Shown here piece by piece: positions 1-8,729 of a stretch of 64,000 nucleotides of DNA. Under the pieces are notes generated by a model. That model ran no database searches, had not been told where the DNA came from, and worked only from the letters and a program-made list of their open reading frames with translations. The DNA is from an uncultured Armatimonadota bacterium (lineage in GTDB: Bacteria > Armatimonadota > Fimbriimonadia > Fimbriimonadales > Fimbriimonadaceae), in assembly GCA_903927025.1 (NCBI GenBank), contig CAIYLG010000014.1:186001-250000 (forward strand). Direction: 5' to 3'. Both the position numbers and the translations under genes were made by a program. The first letter of the stretch is position 1. Every line of letters starts with the position of its first letter.

Positions 1-1
1 T

Positions 2-304
2 TCGCTTGGAATTGACCCACCGCAGTTGCTTTCGGTGGTGTTGAAACCGGCTACGGTGAAGGGTGGGGCAAGCTCGATTGCCACGGTAACAATTTCTGCG
101 GCAGCTCCCTCGGGAGGTTTGTACTTGAAGGCGTCGTCAAGTGCATCCCAGGCTGCTGTCCCCGTCAATATATTTGTCCCAAGTGGACGCACGAGCGCTC
201 AGTTCACGGTTAAGACAACTAAGACTGGGACATCAGGGGGAAGCACGATCACCCTTTCGTTCCTTGGAGTGAGCGTTTCGGCGTTCCTCTCGATAACCCC
301 CTAG
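2..304 (+). CDS. C-terminal end of an Ig-like repeat protein (partial)
   Basis: The reading frame is open at the left edge, so the N-terminus lies outside the window. About 100 residues are visible. They form one Ig-like repeat of the type that ends the proteins at 2701, 5637, 8730 and 54604: a V-L-K-P-A-T-V-K-G-G start, an AP-GGL turn, an IFVPSGRTSAQF segment and a final strand. The protein is therefore probably a secreted or surface repeat protein of the same family. The repeat domain and the frame are visible; the rest of the protein and any propeller domain are inferred from the neighbours. An internal TTG at 26 is not taken as the start because the frame continues upstream of it. Confidence 0.8.
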   Translation, partial: SLGIDPPQLLSVVLKPATVKGGASSIATVTISAAAPSGGLYLKASSSASQAAVPVNIFVPSGRTSAQFTVKTTKTGTSGGSTITLSFLGVSVSAFLSITP

Positions 305-319
305 TTTCAACACGCTCTG

Positions 320-325
320 TATACT
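320..325 (+). promoter_or_regulatory. -10 box TATACT, leaderless start of the beta-helix gene
   Basis: TATACT lies 8 bases before the ATG at 334. A transcript from this box would begin at or next to the start codon. No Shine-Dalgarno sequence is present between the box and the ATG. Confidence 0.55.
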
Positions 326-333
326 GGGCGAGA

Positions 334-2640
334 ATGTTGATTCTGGCCCACCTCCTGGCGATGGCTTCCGTGGTAACTCTGTCCGTCAATCCTCACGGAA
401 GCGACGCCAATTCAGGCCTTCCCGGTCACCCGTTACTTTCTTTAAACGGCGCGAGGCTGGCGGCTAGGAAATATAGCGACAGGACGGTCGTCGTTGAATT
501 CGAAGGCGGGACCTATCGTCAAGTCGAGCCGGTCAAGTTTGAATTGCGAGACAGCGGTCCCAGGATCTATCGGTCTAAAGGGAATGGAAAGGTGATCCTT
601 TCGGGCAGCCAGGCCTTTACTCCTGTTTGGAAGCCGTTCCGGGGGGCAATCCTGCAGTGCCAGGTGCCGAAGGGATTCCGCGCAGATCAAATCTTCATTG
701 GTGGTCAACGGCAGATTCTGGCTCGATATCCGAATGAAGATCTAAGCGTTCCTATTCTTCACGGATTTGCCAGTGATGCGATTTCCTCTGCCCGAGTCAA
801 AGGGTGGCATGACCCGCGAGGCGCCTACCTTCACGCGATGCACTCCGAAATGTGGGGGGATTTTCACTACCGCATCAAGGGCAAAGATGGATCAGGGAAC
901 TTGCAGATGGAGGGTGGTTGGCAAAACAACCGTCGCATGGGAATGCATCCCCAGTATCGCTTTGTAGAAGGAGTCTTTGAAGAACTCGATTCACCTGGAG
1001 AATGGTATCTCGATGAAAACAGGGGGACGCTCTACTTCTATCCCCGCATCGGAATGAAGTTGGATGGGGCAATTGTTGAAGGGGTCAGATCGAGAGGCCT
1101 CCTCGAAGTGGATGGTGCATCCGGTCTGCGGTTTGAGGGACTAACTTTTCGGCACACCGCGAGGACGTTCATGGACAATCGTGAACCTCTGCTTCGAAGC
1201 GATTGGACCATCTATCGTGGCGGTGCGATTCACTTCAAAAATGCCGAGGAATGTGAGGTGGTCGATTGCGACCTGACCAACCTTGGCGGAACCGCAGTCT
1301 TCATTGACGGAATGAATAGCAACATCGCCATTCGTCGATGTTCGATCTCCCATGTTGGTGCGAATGGCGTGGCATTCGTCGGAAGCCCTTCTGCCGTAAG
1401 GAACCCGCTCTTTGAATACGGTGAGCGGCAGTCACTTCAGGCTATTGACTCAACTCCTGGGCCGAAGGGCAACGAGTTCCCGGTCAACTGTGTCGCAGAA
1501 GATTGCCTTCTCTCCTACGTTGGTGAGGTTGAGAAGCAAAGTGCCGGCGTTGAAATATCGATGTCATCCGACATCACAGTGCGGCACTGCTCGATTTGGC
1601 ACACTCCGCGCGCAGGAATCAACATTGGGGACGGCTGCTGGGGCGGTCACTTGATTGAAGGGTGCGATGTTTTCGATACTGTTTTGGAGACTGGAGACCA
1701 CGGCTCGTTCAATTCTTGGGGCCGAGATCGATATTGGGGTCTGACCGATGAGGACATGAACCTTGGTAAGCGTCCGGACCTCGCGCTCCTCGATACCGTC
1801 CGGCCGATTGTCTTGCGAAACAACCGTTGGAGGTGCGATCACGGCTGGGACATCGATCTGGATGATGGCGCGTCCAACTATGTCATTGAGAACAACCTGT
1901 GTCTGCACGGAGGAATCAAGAATCGCGAAGGGTTCTACCGAACGGTTCAGAACAATATCATGGTGGGCAACTCTTTCCACCCCCATGTGTGGTTCCTGAA
2001 CAGTGGGGATCGGTTTCTCCACAACATCGTTTTCGAGGCTTACCATCCAATAGGGGTGCCCAAACCGTGGGGTGAAGACGTGGATTACAACTTCATCCAC
2101 CAATCGGGGCTTCGCAGCGAGAGAGAGGCATCGGCGCTCAGCAGTCTAAGCGGGAGGGACTCTCACTCGGTTAAAGGTGACGCGCTGTTCATCAATCCTT
2201 TAGTAGGGGACTACCGAGTGCGAATAGGCTCCCCCACACTAAGCCTGGGGTTCAAGAATTTTGCGATGGACTCGTTTGGTGTTCGACCCGCAAAACTCAA
2301 AGCCCTCGCCAAGACTCCTAGTCTCCATTCAGTCGTTCCGGTTAAAGAGGGGGCATTACCGACAGGGAGTTTTCTTGGAGCTGAGATAAAGGAGCTTTCC
2401 GACCCGAATGAGATGTCTGCTGTCGGGCTTGGCGAGCGACGGGGTGTGCTGGTCGTACGGGTGATTCCGGGTTCGCCTGCTCAACTTGTAGGGCTGAAGC
2501 CGATGGACGTGGTTCAGGGAGTCGGAGCAAAAGATGTGCACTCGGTTGAGGAACTTGAGCGCGCAGCGCGGGGCAGTCACAGCTTCGATCTCCATATTTG
2601 GCGCGCCCAAAAATCATCGATTCTAAGGGTGCGACTTTAA
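334..2640 (+). CDS. Secreted right-handed beta-helix protein with C-terminal PDZ domain
   Basis: The 768-residue protein starts with a short hydrophobic signal-like segment (about 1-18). Next comes a VNPHGSDANSG stretch typical of secreted parallel beta-helix proteins of the DUF1565/polysaccharide-lyase-like kind. The middle (about 250-600) is rich in short N- and G-containing strands such as VIENNLCLHGG and LRNNRWRC, as expected for beta-helix coils. The last ~90 residues resemble a PDZ domain: GVLVVRVIPGSPAQLVGLKPMD, then a conserved 'V..V.EL' helix. Beta-helix proteins of this sort often bind or cut polysaccharides; no catalytic residues can be assigned here. PDZ domains bind peptide C-termini, so tethering to a partner is possible. 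It sits between repeat-protein genes. An ATG at 361 is an alternative start, but the -10 box favours 334. Confidence 0.75.
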   Translation: MLILAHLLAMASVVTLSVNPHGSDANSGLPGHPLLSLNGARLAARKYSDRTVVVEFEGGTYRQVEPVKFELRDSGPRIYRSKGNGKVILSGSQAFTPVWKPFRGAILQCQVPKGFRADQIFIGGQRQILARYPNEDLSVPILHGFASDAISSARVKGWHDPRGAYLHAMHSEMWGDFHYRIKGKDGSGNLQMEGGWQNNRRMGMHPQYRFVEGVFEELDSPGEWYLDENRGTLYFYPRIGMKLDGAIVEGVRSRGLLEVDGASGLRFEGLTFRHTARTFMDNREPLLRSDWTIYRGGAIHFKNAEECEVVDCDLTNLGGTAVFIDGMNSNIAIRRCSISHVGANGVAFVGSPSAVRNPLFEYGERQSLQAIDSTPGPKGNEFPVNCVAEDCLLSYVGEVEKQSAGVEISMSSDITVRHCSIWHTPRAGINIGDGCWGGHLIEGCDVFDTVLETGDHGSFNSWGRDRYWGLTDEDMNLGKRPDLALLDTVRPIVLRNNRWRCDHGWDIDLDDGASNYVIENNLCLHGGIKNREGFYRTVQNNIMVGNSFHPHVWFLNSGDRFLHNIVFEAYHPIGVPKPWGEDVDYNFIHQSGLRSEREASALSSLSGRDSHSVKGDALFINPLVGDYRVRIGSPTLSLGFKNFAMDSFGVRPAKLKALAKTPSLHSVVPVKEGALPTGSFLGAEIKELSDPNEMSAVGLGERRGVLVVRVIPGSPAQLVGLKPMDVVQGVGAKDVHSVEELERAARGSHSFDLHIWRAQKSSILRVRL

Positions 2641-2700
2641 CCCAATTGGGGCCCATTCCTGGTTGAAGAATCAGGTTGATGGAGTAACCTTGAGGCCTCC

Positions 2701-5532
2701 ATGTCCAACGGCTCTTCTCCTCTATTGCGGATCCTAGCACTGGTCTGCCTTGGCTCGACGGTCGCGCTGAGTTCTGCTCAGCTTGCATCCTCGGCTTGGC
2801 CAAAGTTTCGTGGCAATTCCGCTAACAGTGGGTTGAGCACGGCTGGCGGGGCTACAAGCACCGTAAAGTGGTCCTACAGCTTTGGGGCTGGCAATGAAGT
2901 CCTTTCGAGCCCAGCACTTGGTGTAGATGGAACTATCTACATTGGAGCCACGGACGGAAACGTTTACGCGATCGATCCCAAGACCTCTAAGTCGAAGTGG
3001 ACCTTCTCGACTGGAAACATCATTCTGAGCTCCCCTGTTGTGGGGTCGGACGGCACGGTCTATATTGGATCGGACGATGCCTTCGTCTACGCCATTGATC
3101 CGACGACTGGCAAGAAGAAGTGGTCGTTCAAAACCGGTGGTGCCATTGAGTCTGGCTTAGCGATCTCGAAGACCGGGACACTCTACGTAACAAGCCAAGA
3201 CGGCAAGCTGTACGCCTTTACGGCTTCAACTGGGGCACCGCTTTGGAACTACCCAACCAGTCCTGGTCTAACGTCGAGTCCGGCGGTTGATGCAAACGGA
3301 AACGTTTATTTTGGTTCCTTCTCTGGCAACGTGATTGCACTCACATCAACCGGAAGCCCACTATGGGCGACCTCTGCAGGCGGACAGATCTATTCGTCTC
3401 CCGCGATCTCGGCTGATGGGAAAACACTGTTCATTGGGTCCAATGATAGCCACCTCCACGCATACTCAACCGCGACTGGAGTTCAGCTGTGGTCAGCTGT
3501 AACGACCGGTGCGATCCAAGCAAGTCCAGCCATTGGTGCCGATGGGACGGTTTACGTTGGATCTCTGGATCGGAATTTTTACGCGTTCAACCCGACTACC
3601 GGAGCCATCCTTTGGCACTACACCACTGGCGATCAGGTTGTCTCATCGGCAGCGATTGGATCCGACGGGACGGTTTACTTTGGCTCGGACGACTCATACG
3701 TCTATGCCTTGAACGGTGCAACAGGCGCACACCTTTGGTCGTACCAGACCGGAGACTTTGCGACCAACTCACTTGCAATCGCGGCAGACGGCACCCTTTA
3801 TGCCGGCTCCAATGACTCCAGCCTTTACGCGTTTGCGAGCAGCTCGCTTGCCTCTGTCTCAGTAAGCCCCGCCTCAGTCACCGGTGGCTCAAGTTCGACG
3901 GGTACCGTGTCGATCACAGGTCTTGCTCCAACGGGCGGCCTTTCTGTATCACTCCAGAGCAGCCTGGCAAGCGTGACTGTTCCTGCTACAGCTGTCATCG
4001 CGACCGGCGCATCTTCTGCGACGTTTACGGTTCAGACATCACCCGTCGCAGCCTCGACTGCCGTCACCCTGACTGCATCGGTCCAGGGAGCCTCCAAGAC
4101 CACGACGCTAACCGTGGTACCGCCCACTTTGGCCTCGCTCTCAGTGACACCCTCCACCGTCACGGGTGGCACCGATGTTGCCGCGACATTGACCTTGAAT
4201 GCGCCTGCTCCAGTTGGCGGAACGACTGTATCGCTTTCGGGCAGTGTGTCGGCGATTGCGCCGCCAACCTCAGTGGTGGTTTTGGCAGGGCAAACATCCG
4301 TCAACTTTACTGTTTCAACGAATCCAGTTGGTTCGCAAGCCTCCTCCACACTGACTGCAACCCTCGGAAATGCAACGAAGACAGCCACCATTACGGTGAA
4401 TTCTCCTGTGTTCACTTCGATCAAACTCAACCAAACCTACCTCGTTGGTGGGAACGGAACTTCGGGTGCGGTGAATCTCTCTGGACCAGCGCCTGGGGGA
4501 GGCATCGTCGTTCACCTGTCCAGCAGCAGCACTTCGTTGACGGTTCCTTCGACTGTCACAGTTTCTCCAGGTCAGGTGTCCGGGATCTTCGTAGTCGGAA
4601 CGTCCACCGTCACCAAGTCTCAGTCGGTCACGATTACCGGTACCGTGGGCACCACTCAACAAACGGCTCAGGCGAGTGTGAACCCGCTCGGCCTCGGAAC
4701 TATCAGCGTCAGTCCGACTACTGTGAACGGAGGCGCTTCCGCTTCCGGAACCGTGACTTTGAACGGTGCCGCTCCAAAGGGTGGGTTTGTCCTCAAATTG
4801 GCAAGTTCATCCAAGTCGGTAACAGTTCCTGCTTCGCTTACGATTCCCGCCGGATCGACGTCAGGGACATTTTCCGTCAAGACGGCAGCGGTTTCATCCA
4901 GCACCGTATCCCTGCTGACCGCGACTCTGAACGGGATCACGGCCACTGCCTCTCTGACGGTAAATTCACCGATTCTTCAGTCGATCGTGCTGAACCCAAC
5001 TTCTGTGGTAGGTGGTGTGGCTTCGACGGGAACAGTGACCATCAGTTCCATTGCGGGGGCAGGTGGATATGTTGTCAAGCTCGCTTCCGGTCTCACTGGC
5101 GTCACTCTGCCAGCATCCGTAACGATTCCAGCGGGCAAGACTTCTGCGAACTTCGCCGTCAAATCGTCTCCAGTGAAGACTGTCTCGACGGCGTCGATAA
5201 CAGCAACAGCAGGTGGTGCGACGCTAAAGGCAACTCTGACCGTGAATCCGGTTAGCATCCTTTCCATCACCCTTGCACCAGCATCTGTGAAGGGAGGTGC
5301 TTCATCCACGGCGACTCTGAAATTGACTGGAGTGGCGCCCACTGGAGGCTTGGTCGTGACGCTGTCCAGCAACCTTTCCTCTGCCACAGTGCCGGCTACA
5401 GTGACGATCGCCGCAGGGCGAACATCGGGCGTCTTCACGGTAAAGACAGTAAAGGTGACATCCAAGTCGACTGCGACTATTTCTGCCGCGGCAAACTCGA
5501 CGACGAAGACCGCTCAGCTCACGATATCGTGA
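2701..5532 (+). CDS. Secreted PQQ-type beta-propeller with six Ig-like repeats
   Basis: 943 residues. A signal peptide ends near ALSSAQ (about residue 26). Residues ~30-380 contain about eight blades with the PQQ-like pattern DGTVYIGSDD...VYAID..TGKKKW, typical of PQQ-dependent-enzyme-like propellers (YncE/BamB style). PQQ-binding catalytic residues are not evident, so a structural or binding role is more likely than an enzyme. Residues ~384-943 hold six Ig-like repeats of about 93 residues, each opening with a V-x-P-x-x-V-x-GG motif and containing 'TVPA.VTI.AG.TS..F'. The final strand ends TAQLTIS. GAGG lies shortly before the ATG. It is the first of three tandem paralogues (2701, 5637, 8730). 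Surface adhesion or matrix function is inference. Confidence 0.8.
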   Translation: MSNGSSPLLRILALVCLGSTVALSSAQLASSAWPKFRGNSANSGLSTAGGATSTVKWSYSFGAGNEVLSSPALGVDGTIYIGATDGNVYAIDPKTSKSKWTFSTGNIILSSPVVGSDGTVYIGSDDAFVYAIDPTTGKKKWSFKTGGAIESGLAISKTGTLYVTSQDGKLYAFTASTGAPLWNYPTSPGLTSSPAVDANGNVYFGSFSGNVIALTSTGSPLWATSAGGQIYSSPAISADGKTLFIGSNDSHLHAYSTATGVQLWSAVTTGAIQASPAIGADGTVYVGSLDRNFYAFNPTTGAILWHYTTGDQVVSSAAIGSDGTVYFGSDDSYVYALNGATGAHLWSYQTGDFATNSLAIAADGTLYAGSNDSSLYAFASSSLASVSVSPASVTGGSSSTGTVSITGLAPTGGLSVSLQSSLASVTVPATAVIATGASSATFTVQTSPVAASTAVTLTASVQGASKTTTLTVVPPTLASLSVTPSTVTGGTDVAATLTLNAPAPVGGTTVSLSGSVSAIAPPTSVVVLAGQTSVNFTVSTNPVGSQASSTLTATLGNATKTATITVNSPVFTSIKLNQTYLVGGNGTSGAVNLSGPAPGGGIVVHLSSSSTSLTVPSTVTVSPGQVSGIFVVGTSTVTKSQSVTITGTVGTTQQTAQASVNPLGLGTISVSPTTVNGGASASGTVTLNGAAPKGGFVLKLASSSKSVTVPASLTIPAGSTSGTFSVKTAAVSSSTVSLLTATLNGITATASLTVNSPILQSIVLNPTSVVGGVASTGTVTISSIAGAGGYVVKLASGLTGVTLPASVTIPAGKTSANFAVKSSPVKTVSTASITATAGGATLKATLTVNPVSILSITLAPASVKGGASSTATLKLTGVAPTGGLVVTLSSNLSSATVPATVTIAAGRTSGVFTVKTVKVTSKSTATISAAANSTTKTAQLTIS

Positions 5533-5538
5533 GCTGAG
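5513..5538 (+). terminator. Perfect 26-bp palindrome across the stop codon
   Basis: The arms CTCAGCTCACGAT and ATCGTGAGCTGAG form an unbroken inverted repeat that contains the TGA stop (5530-5532) of the upstream propeller gene. No T-run follows, so it may be a terminator-like or mRNA-protecting hairpin rather than a classical intrinsic terminator. A diverged copy is found after the next paralogue at 8606-8631. Confidence 0.5.
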
Positions 5539-5623
5539 TCCAGCAACATGGCACTTTCAGCGCTCTTACTCGCTGAGTTGGGCTGGTAGGGCGTTTGCAA
5601 CACAAGCAAACTAGGCGCAGTGT

Positions 5624-5629
5624 TATACT
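5624..5629 (+). promoter_or_regulatory. -10 box TATACT of the second propeller gene
   Basis: TATACT is followed by 7 bases (TCGGCCG) and the ATG at 5637. The same box, spacer and start context are repeated at 8717-8730 before the third paralogue, which supports both the promoter and the start choice. Confidence 0.6.
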
Positions 5630-5636
5630 TCGGCCG

Positions 5637-8564
5637 ATGGCACCGTGTTTGCGCCCGGACGATTCGTCGGGCATCTCGAATCAGCGACGATCTCGTCCAG
5701 TTTCCGTTTATTCGATTGGAAAGCATGTGCGTTTGGTCGCCATTGCCGCAGTCGCAGTTTTGCCGATTGTTTCCTTTGCCCAGTTGGCGAATTCCGCCTG
5801 GCCCAAGTTCTTGGGAAGTGCTCAGAACACCTCCCAGGGGCTCGGCCAGGGAGCTACGAAAACTGTAAAGTGGACCTTTAGCGCTCAGGCGCCCGTTTAC
5901 ACTTCGCCATCTATCGGCCCCGATGGAACTCTCTACGTCGGTTCGGACGATTACAACGTCTACGCTCTTGACCCTGGAACGGGTGCAGTGAAGTGGACCT
6001 TCGCGACCCAAAGCTATGTGGAGTCCTCCCCTGCTGTTGGTTCGGATGGAACCGTCTACGTTGGGTCGAGCGATAACTCCATCTACGCGATCAATGGCAA
6101 AACGGGTGCCCTTATCTGGTCGTACGCGACCGCTGGGTTTATTGATGCATCCCCAACGATTGGCCAAGGCGGAACGGTCTACGTTGGCTCAACCGACAGC
6201 AACCTTTACGCACTCAATGGAGCCACGGGGAAGGTCCTTTGGCAGTTCGGCACTCAAGGCGCTGTCGAATCGACTCCCGCGATTGGCTTAGACGGGACGA
6301 TCTATTTCGGTTCGGACGATGGCAACGTTTATGCCCTGGATGGTAAGACTGGTGTGCTGCAGTGGTCGTACGCCCTTCAGGTGCCAGTGTTCAATTCTGT
6401 CAGTCTTGGTCCAGACGGCACCGTCTATGTTGGCGCGGATGCGGTGTACGCGCTAACGGGGAACTCCACAGCAGTCCCAACCCTGCAGTGGACGCAGAAC
6501 TACGGATTCGACGTCACCAGCCCAATCTCCATTACGAGCAACGGCAACCTTGTCGTGGCAACCGCTGATGGTGGGGTTCGATACCTCGCTGGGAATGGAA
6601 CCCAGAAATGGATCTATCAGAGTCCGGGCGGCCTGTACGAAGGCGCTCCGACGATCGGTTCAGACGGAACCATCTACCTCGCCAGCGATGCGGGCATTCT
6701 TTCCGCAGTTTCCGCCACCGGAAATGAGCTTTGGACTTACACCGCACCTTCAGAAGTGTTTGGCTCTTCAAGCGTCATTAGTGCCGACGGAACACTCTTC
6801 TTAGGTGGCCTTTCTGGGAACCTTACAGCCTTTCAAGGTCTTGCCAAATTGGTTTCAATTTCGATCGCGCCCCAACAAGTTACTGGAGGGGTGAGCTCAG
6901 TCGGTACCGTCACATTGGGATCGATCTCTGCCGCAAGTGGGACGATCATTACGCTGTCGTCAAGCGACCCATCTGTCACGGTGCCCGCCTCAGTAACCGT
7001 TCCAGGCGGGGCCATTACGGCCACGTTTTCTCTAGGCACGAATCCAGTGCAGCAGACAGTGGCTTCAACGATAACTGCGGTGCTGAGGGACGTCACCAAG
7101 ACGGCGACGCTCACAGTCCTTCAACCTGTTCTTACGACGATCTCGCTGTCACCTACCGAAGTTGTGGGTGGAACATCATCCACGGGTACCGTGCTGCTTT
7201 CCGGTGCGGCGCCGGCGGGTGGGGAACTCGTCAGCTTGGCAACGAATAGCGGTGCCGCTTCGGTTCTGGCGTCTGTGACCGTCCCAGCAGGTTCGCAAGG
7301 GGCATCGTTTACGGTGCTCACGAGGTCGGTGACATCCGACACCAGTGTTTCCGTCTATGCCATTCTTGGGTCGGTTAGCCTCACCACGACACTGGTGGTG
7401 CATCAGCCTTACTTAGCGGCAGTCTCGGTTGCTCCCACATCCATCGTGGGAGGAAACACTGCATCTGGAACCGTGACTCTTTCTCGACCCGCACCCGTAG
7501 GTGGAATCTCGGTCTCTTTGTCTTCAACAAGTGGGGGCACCGTTCCTAGCACGCTGAACATTCCTAGTGGGAGTTCGAGCGCGACGTTCCCAATTCAGAC
7601 CGTTGGAGTGGCAACTAGTATTCCTGTAACTCTGACGGCAACGTTTGCCGGTGTTTCGCAATCGGCGAATCTCACTCTGACGGTGGCAAGGCTCGCTCAG
7701 GTGAGCGTCAATCCGAATCCGGCGGTAAGTGGAACAAGCCTGACTGGAACCGTTTTGTTGACCGGAAATGCCTCTCCGGCTGGAGTGACGGTGGCGCTCG
7801 TCGCTACTGGAAAGTATGTGTCGGTTCCCGCATCGGTCACGATTCCCGCTAACACGCCATCGACCACTTTTGCGGTGACGACCAAGGTTGCGACTGCGAA
7901 TCAGACGTCGACGATAAATGCCACCTCTGTCGGCGTCATCGTTTCGACGCTTCTGACGATCACGCCAAATGCTGAGGCTTCATTTACGATTGCCCCGGGT
8001 TCGGTTGTAGGCGGCTCTTCAACTGTCGCGACTGGAACGGTGACGTTCAATGGCCCCGCTCCCGGTGCCGGCGAGGCGATCAAGCTTGTGAGCTCTAATC
8101 CTAAGCTTGCGATTGTTCCGCCTTCGGTGAGGCTTCTTAGCGGCAAGACTTCGGTTGCCTTTGCTGTGGTTCACAAGCCTGTGGCCACTTCGACGACGGT
8201 TACGGTAACGGCAACGTACGGAACCAAGTCTCTTACTGCTAGCCTTACTCTGACTCCATTTGAGGTTCAGAGTCTTTCGATGTCTCCCTCGTCCGTTGCG
8301 CCCGGTAGCAAGTCGACGGGAACCGTAACGCTGAATGCGGCGCCGGGGACTTCAAGTGGTGCGATCCTGGTGAAGCTGTCTTCAAGTTCGAAGTCTGTAA
8401 CCGTGCCTTTGACGGTCTCGGTTCCGGTAGGCAAGACCAGCGGGACATTCCTTGCCAGCACCTCTGTGACGGCTGCGACGTCAACCGCCACGATCACTGC
8501 GACGTACGGATCCACATCGGCTCAGGCAACTCTGACGGTAGTGCCTCCACGACCGCCTCGGTGA
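5637..8564 (+). CDS. Secreted PQQ-type beta-propeller with six Ig-like repeats, C-terminus frameshifted
   Basis: 975 residues from the ATG at 5637. A longer TTG start at 5595 is possible, but it would place the conserved TATACT box inside the coding region. An unusually long N-region (about 30 residues, MAPCLRPDDSSG...) precedes a hydrophobic segment ending VSFAQ. The propeller covers ~50-400, with blades reading DGTVYVGS.DN..YA.NG.TG...W. Six Ig-like repeats follow. The last two are nearly identical in DNA to those of the gene at 54604. The protein ends abruptly at VPPRPPR: compared with that gene, one base is missing at about 8549-8551. This shifts the frame into a TGA, and a 57-bp remnant of a seventh repeat lies after the stop. 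The shortened protein may still be functional. Confidence 0.8.
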   Translation: MAPCLRPDDSSGISNQRRSRPVSVYSIGKHVRLVAIAAVAVLPIVSFAQLANSAWPKFLGSAQNTSQGLGQGATKTVKWTFSAQAPVYTSPSIGPDGTLYVGSDDYNVYALDPGTGAVKWTFATQSYVESSPAVGSDGTVYVGSSDNSIYAINGKTGALIWSYATAGFIDASPTIGQGGTVYVGSTDSNLYALNGATGKVLWQFGTQGAVESTPAIGLDGTIYFGSDDGNVYALDGKTGVLQWSYALQVPVFNSVSLGPDGTVYVGADAVYALTGNSTAVPTLQWTQNYGFDVTSPISITSNGNLVVATADGGVRYLAGNGTQKWIYQSPGGLYEGAPTIGSDGTIYLASDAGILSAVSATGNELWTYTAPSEVFGSSSVISADGTLFLGGLSGNLTAFQGLAKLVSISIAPQQVTGGVSSVGTVTLGSISAASGTIITLSSSDPSVTVPASVTVPGGAITATFSLGTNPVQQTVASTITAVLRDVTKTATLTVLQPVLTTISLSPTEVVGGTSSTGTVLLSGAAPAGGELVSLATNSGAASVLASVTVPAGSQGASFTVLTRSVTSDTSVSVYAILGSVSLTTTLVVHQPYLAAVSVAPTSIVGGNTASGTVTLSRPAPVGGISVSLSSTSGGTVPSTLNIPSGSSSATFPIQTVGVATSIPVTLTATFAGVSQSANLTLTVARLAQVSVNPNPAVSGTSLTGTVLLTGNASPAGVTVALVATGKYVSVPASVTIPANTPSTTFAVTTKVATANQTSTINATSVGVIVSTLLTITPNAEASFTIAPGSVVGGSSTVATGTVTFNGPAPGAGEAIKLVSSNPKLAIVPPSVRLLSGKTSVAFAVVHKPVATSTTVTVTATYGTKSLTASLTLTPFEVQSLSMSPSSVAPGSKSTGTVTLNAAPGTSSGAILVKLSSSSKSVTVPLTVSVPVGKTSGTFLASTSVTAATSTATITATYGSTSAQATLTVVPPRPPR

Positions 8565-8600
8565 GCGTTGCTCTAACTTCGGTGAAGGGAAGCTCTGCAT
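8543..8600 (+). pseudogene. Remnant of a seventh Ig-like repeat after a one-base deletion
   Basis: This stretch aligns with 58272-58330 of the gene at 54604: both run on through 'ACTTCGGTGAAGGGAAGC', with about six substitutions. One base is missing after CCTCCA, so the frame hits TGA at 8562-8564. Homology stops at about 8599, where the sequence switches to a copy of the intergenic DNA found after the first propeller gene. Confidence 0.65.
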
Positions 8601-8605
8601 GGGAG

Positions 8606-8631
8606 CTCAGCTCAAGGTATCGCGAGCTGAG
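8606..8631 (+). terminator. Imperfect inverted repeat, copy of the 5513-5538 palindrome
   Basis: The outer arms CTCAGCTC and GAGCTGAG are kept, while the central bases have diverged (AAGGTATCGC). The flanking CCAGCAA..TGG..CTTTC bases also match the DNA after 5538, so both palindrome and surroundings were duplicated. The spacing between copies is 3093 bp. Confidence 0.45.
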
Positions 8632-8716
8632 CCCAGCAATTTGGTCCTTTCGGCGAAGTTCTGCATTGATTTGAAGAGCCGGTAGCCTTACGATACACGT
8701 GACTCTGAGTGAGTGT

Positions 8717-8722
8717 TATACT
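8717..8722 (+). promoter_or_regulatory. -10 box TATACT of the third propeller gene
   Basis: TATACT, then 7 bases (TCGGCCG), then ATG at 8730. The context from GTGTTATA through the start codon is the same as at 5621-5639. Confidence 0.6.
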
Positions 8723-8729
8723 TCGGCCG

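Noticed and set aside
4032-5465. Long minus-strand ORFs inside the Ig-like repeat genes
   Set aside because: They arise from the codon bias of the Thr/Ser/Val-rich repeats, have low-complexity translations and lie antisense to clear genes.
2701-5532. PQQ-dependent dehydrogenase activity for the propeller proteins
   Set aside because: Blade repeats resemble PQQ enzymes, but catalytic and PQQ-binding residues were not identified and the Ig-like tails suggest a structural role.
5595-5636. Longer N-terminus of the second propeller protein from TTG 5595
   Set aside because: It would make the TATACT box conserved between paralogues part of the coding sequence; ATG 5637 has the conserved context.
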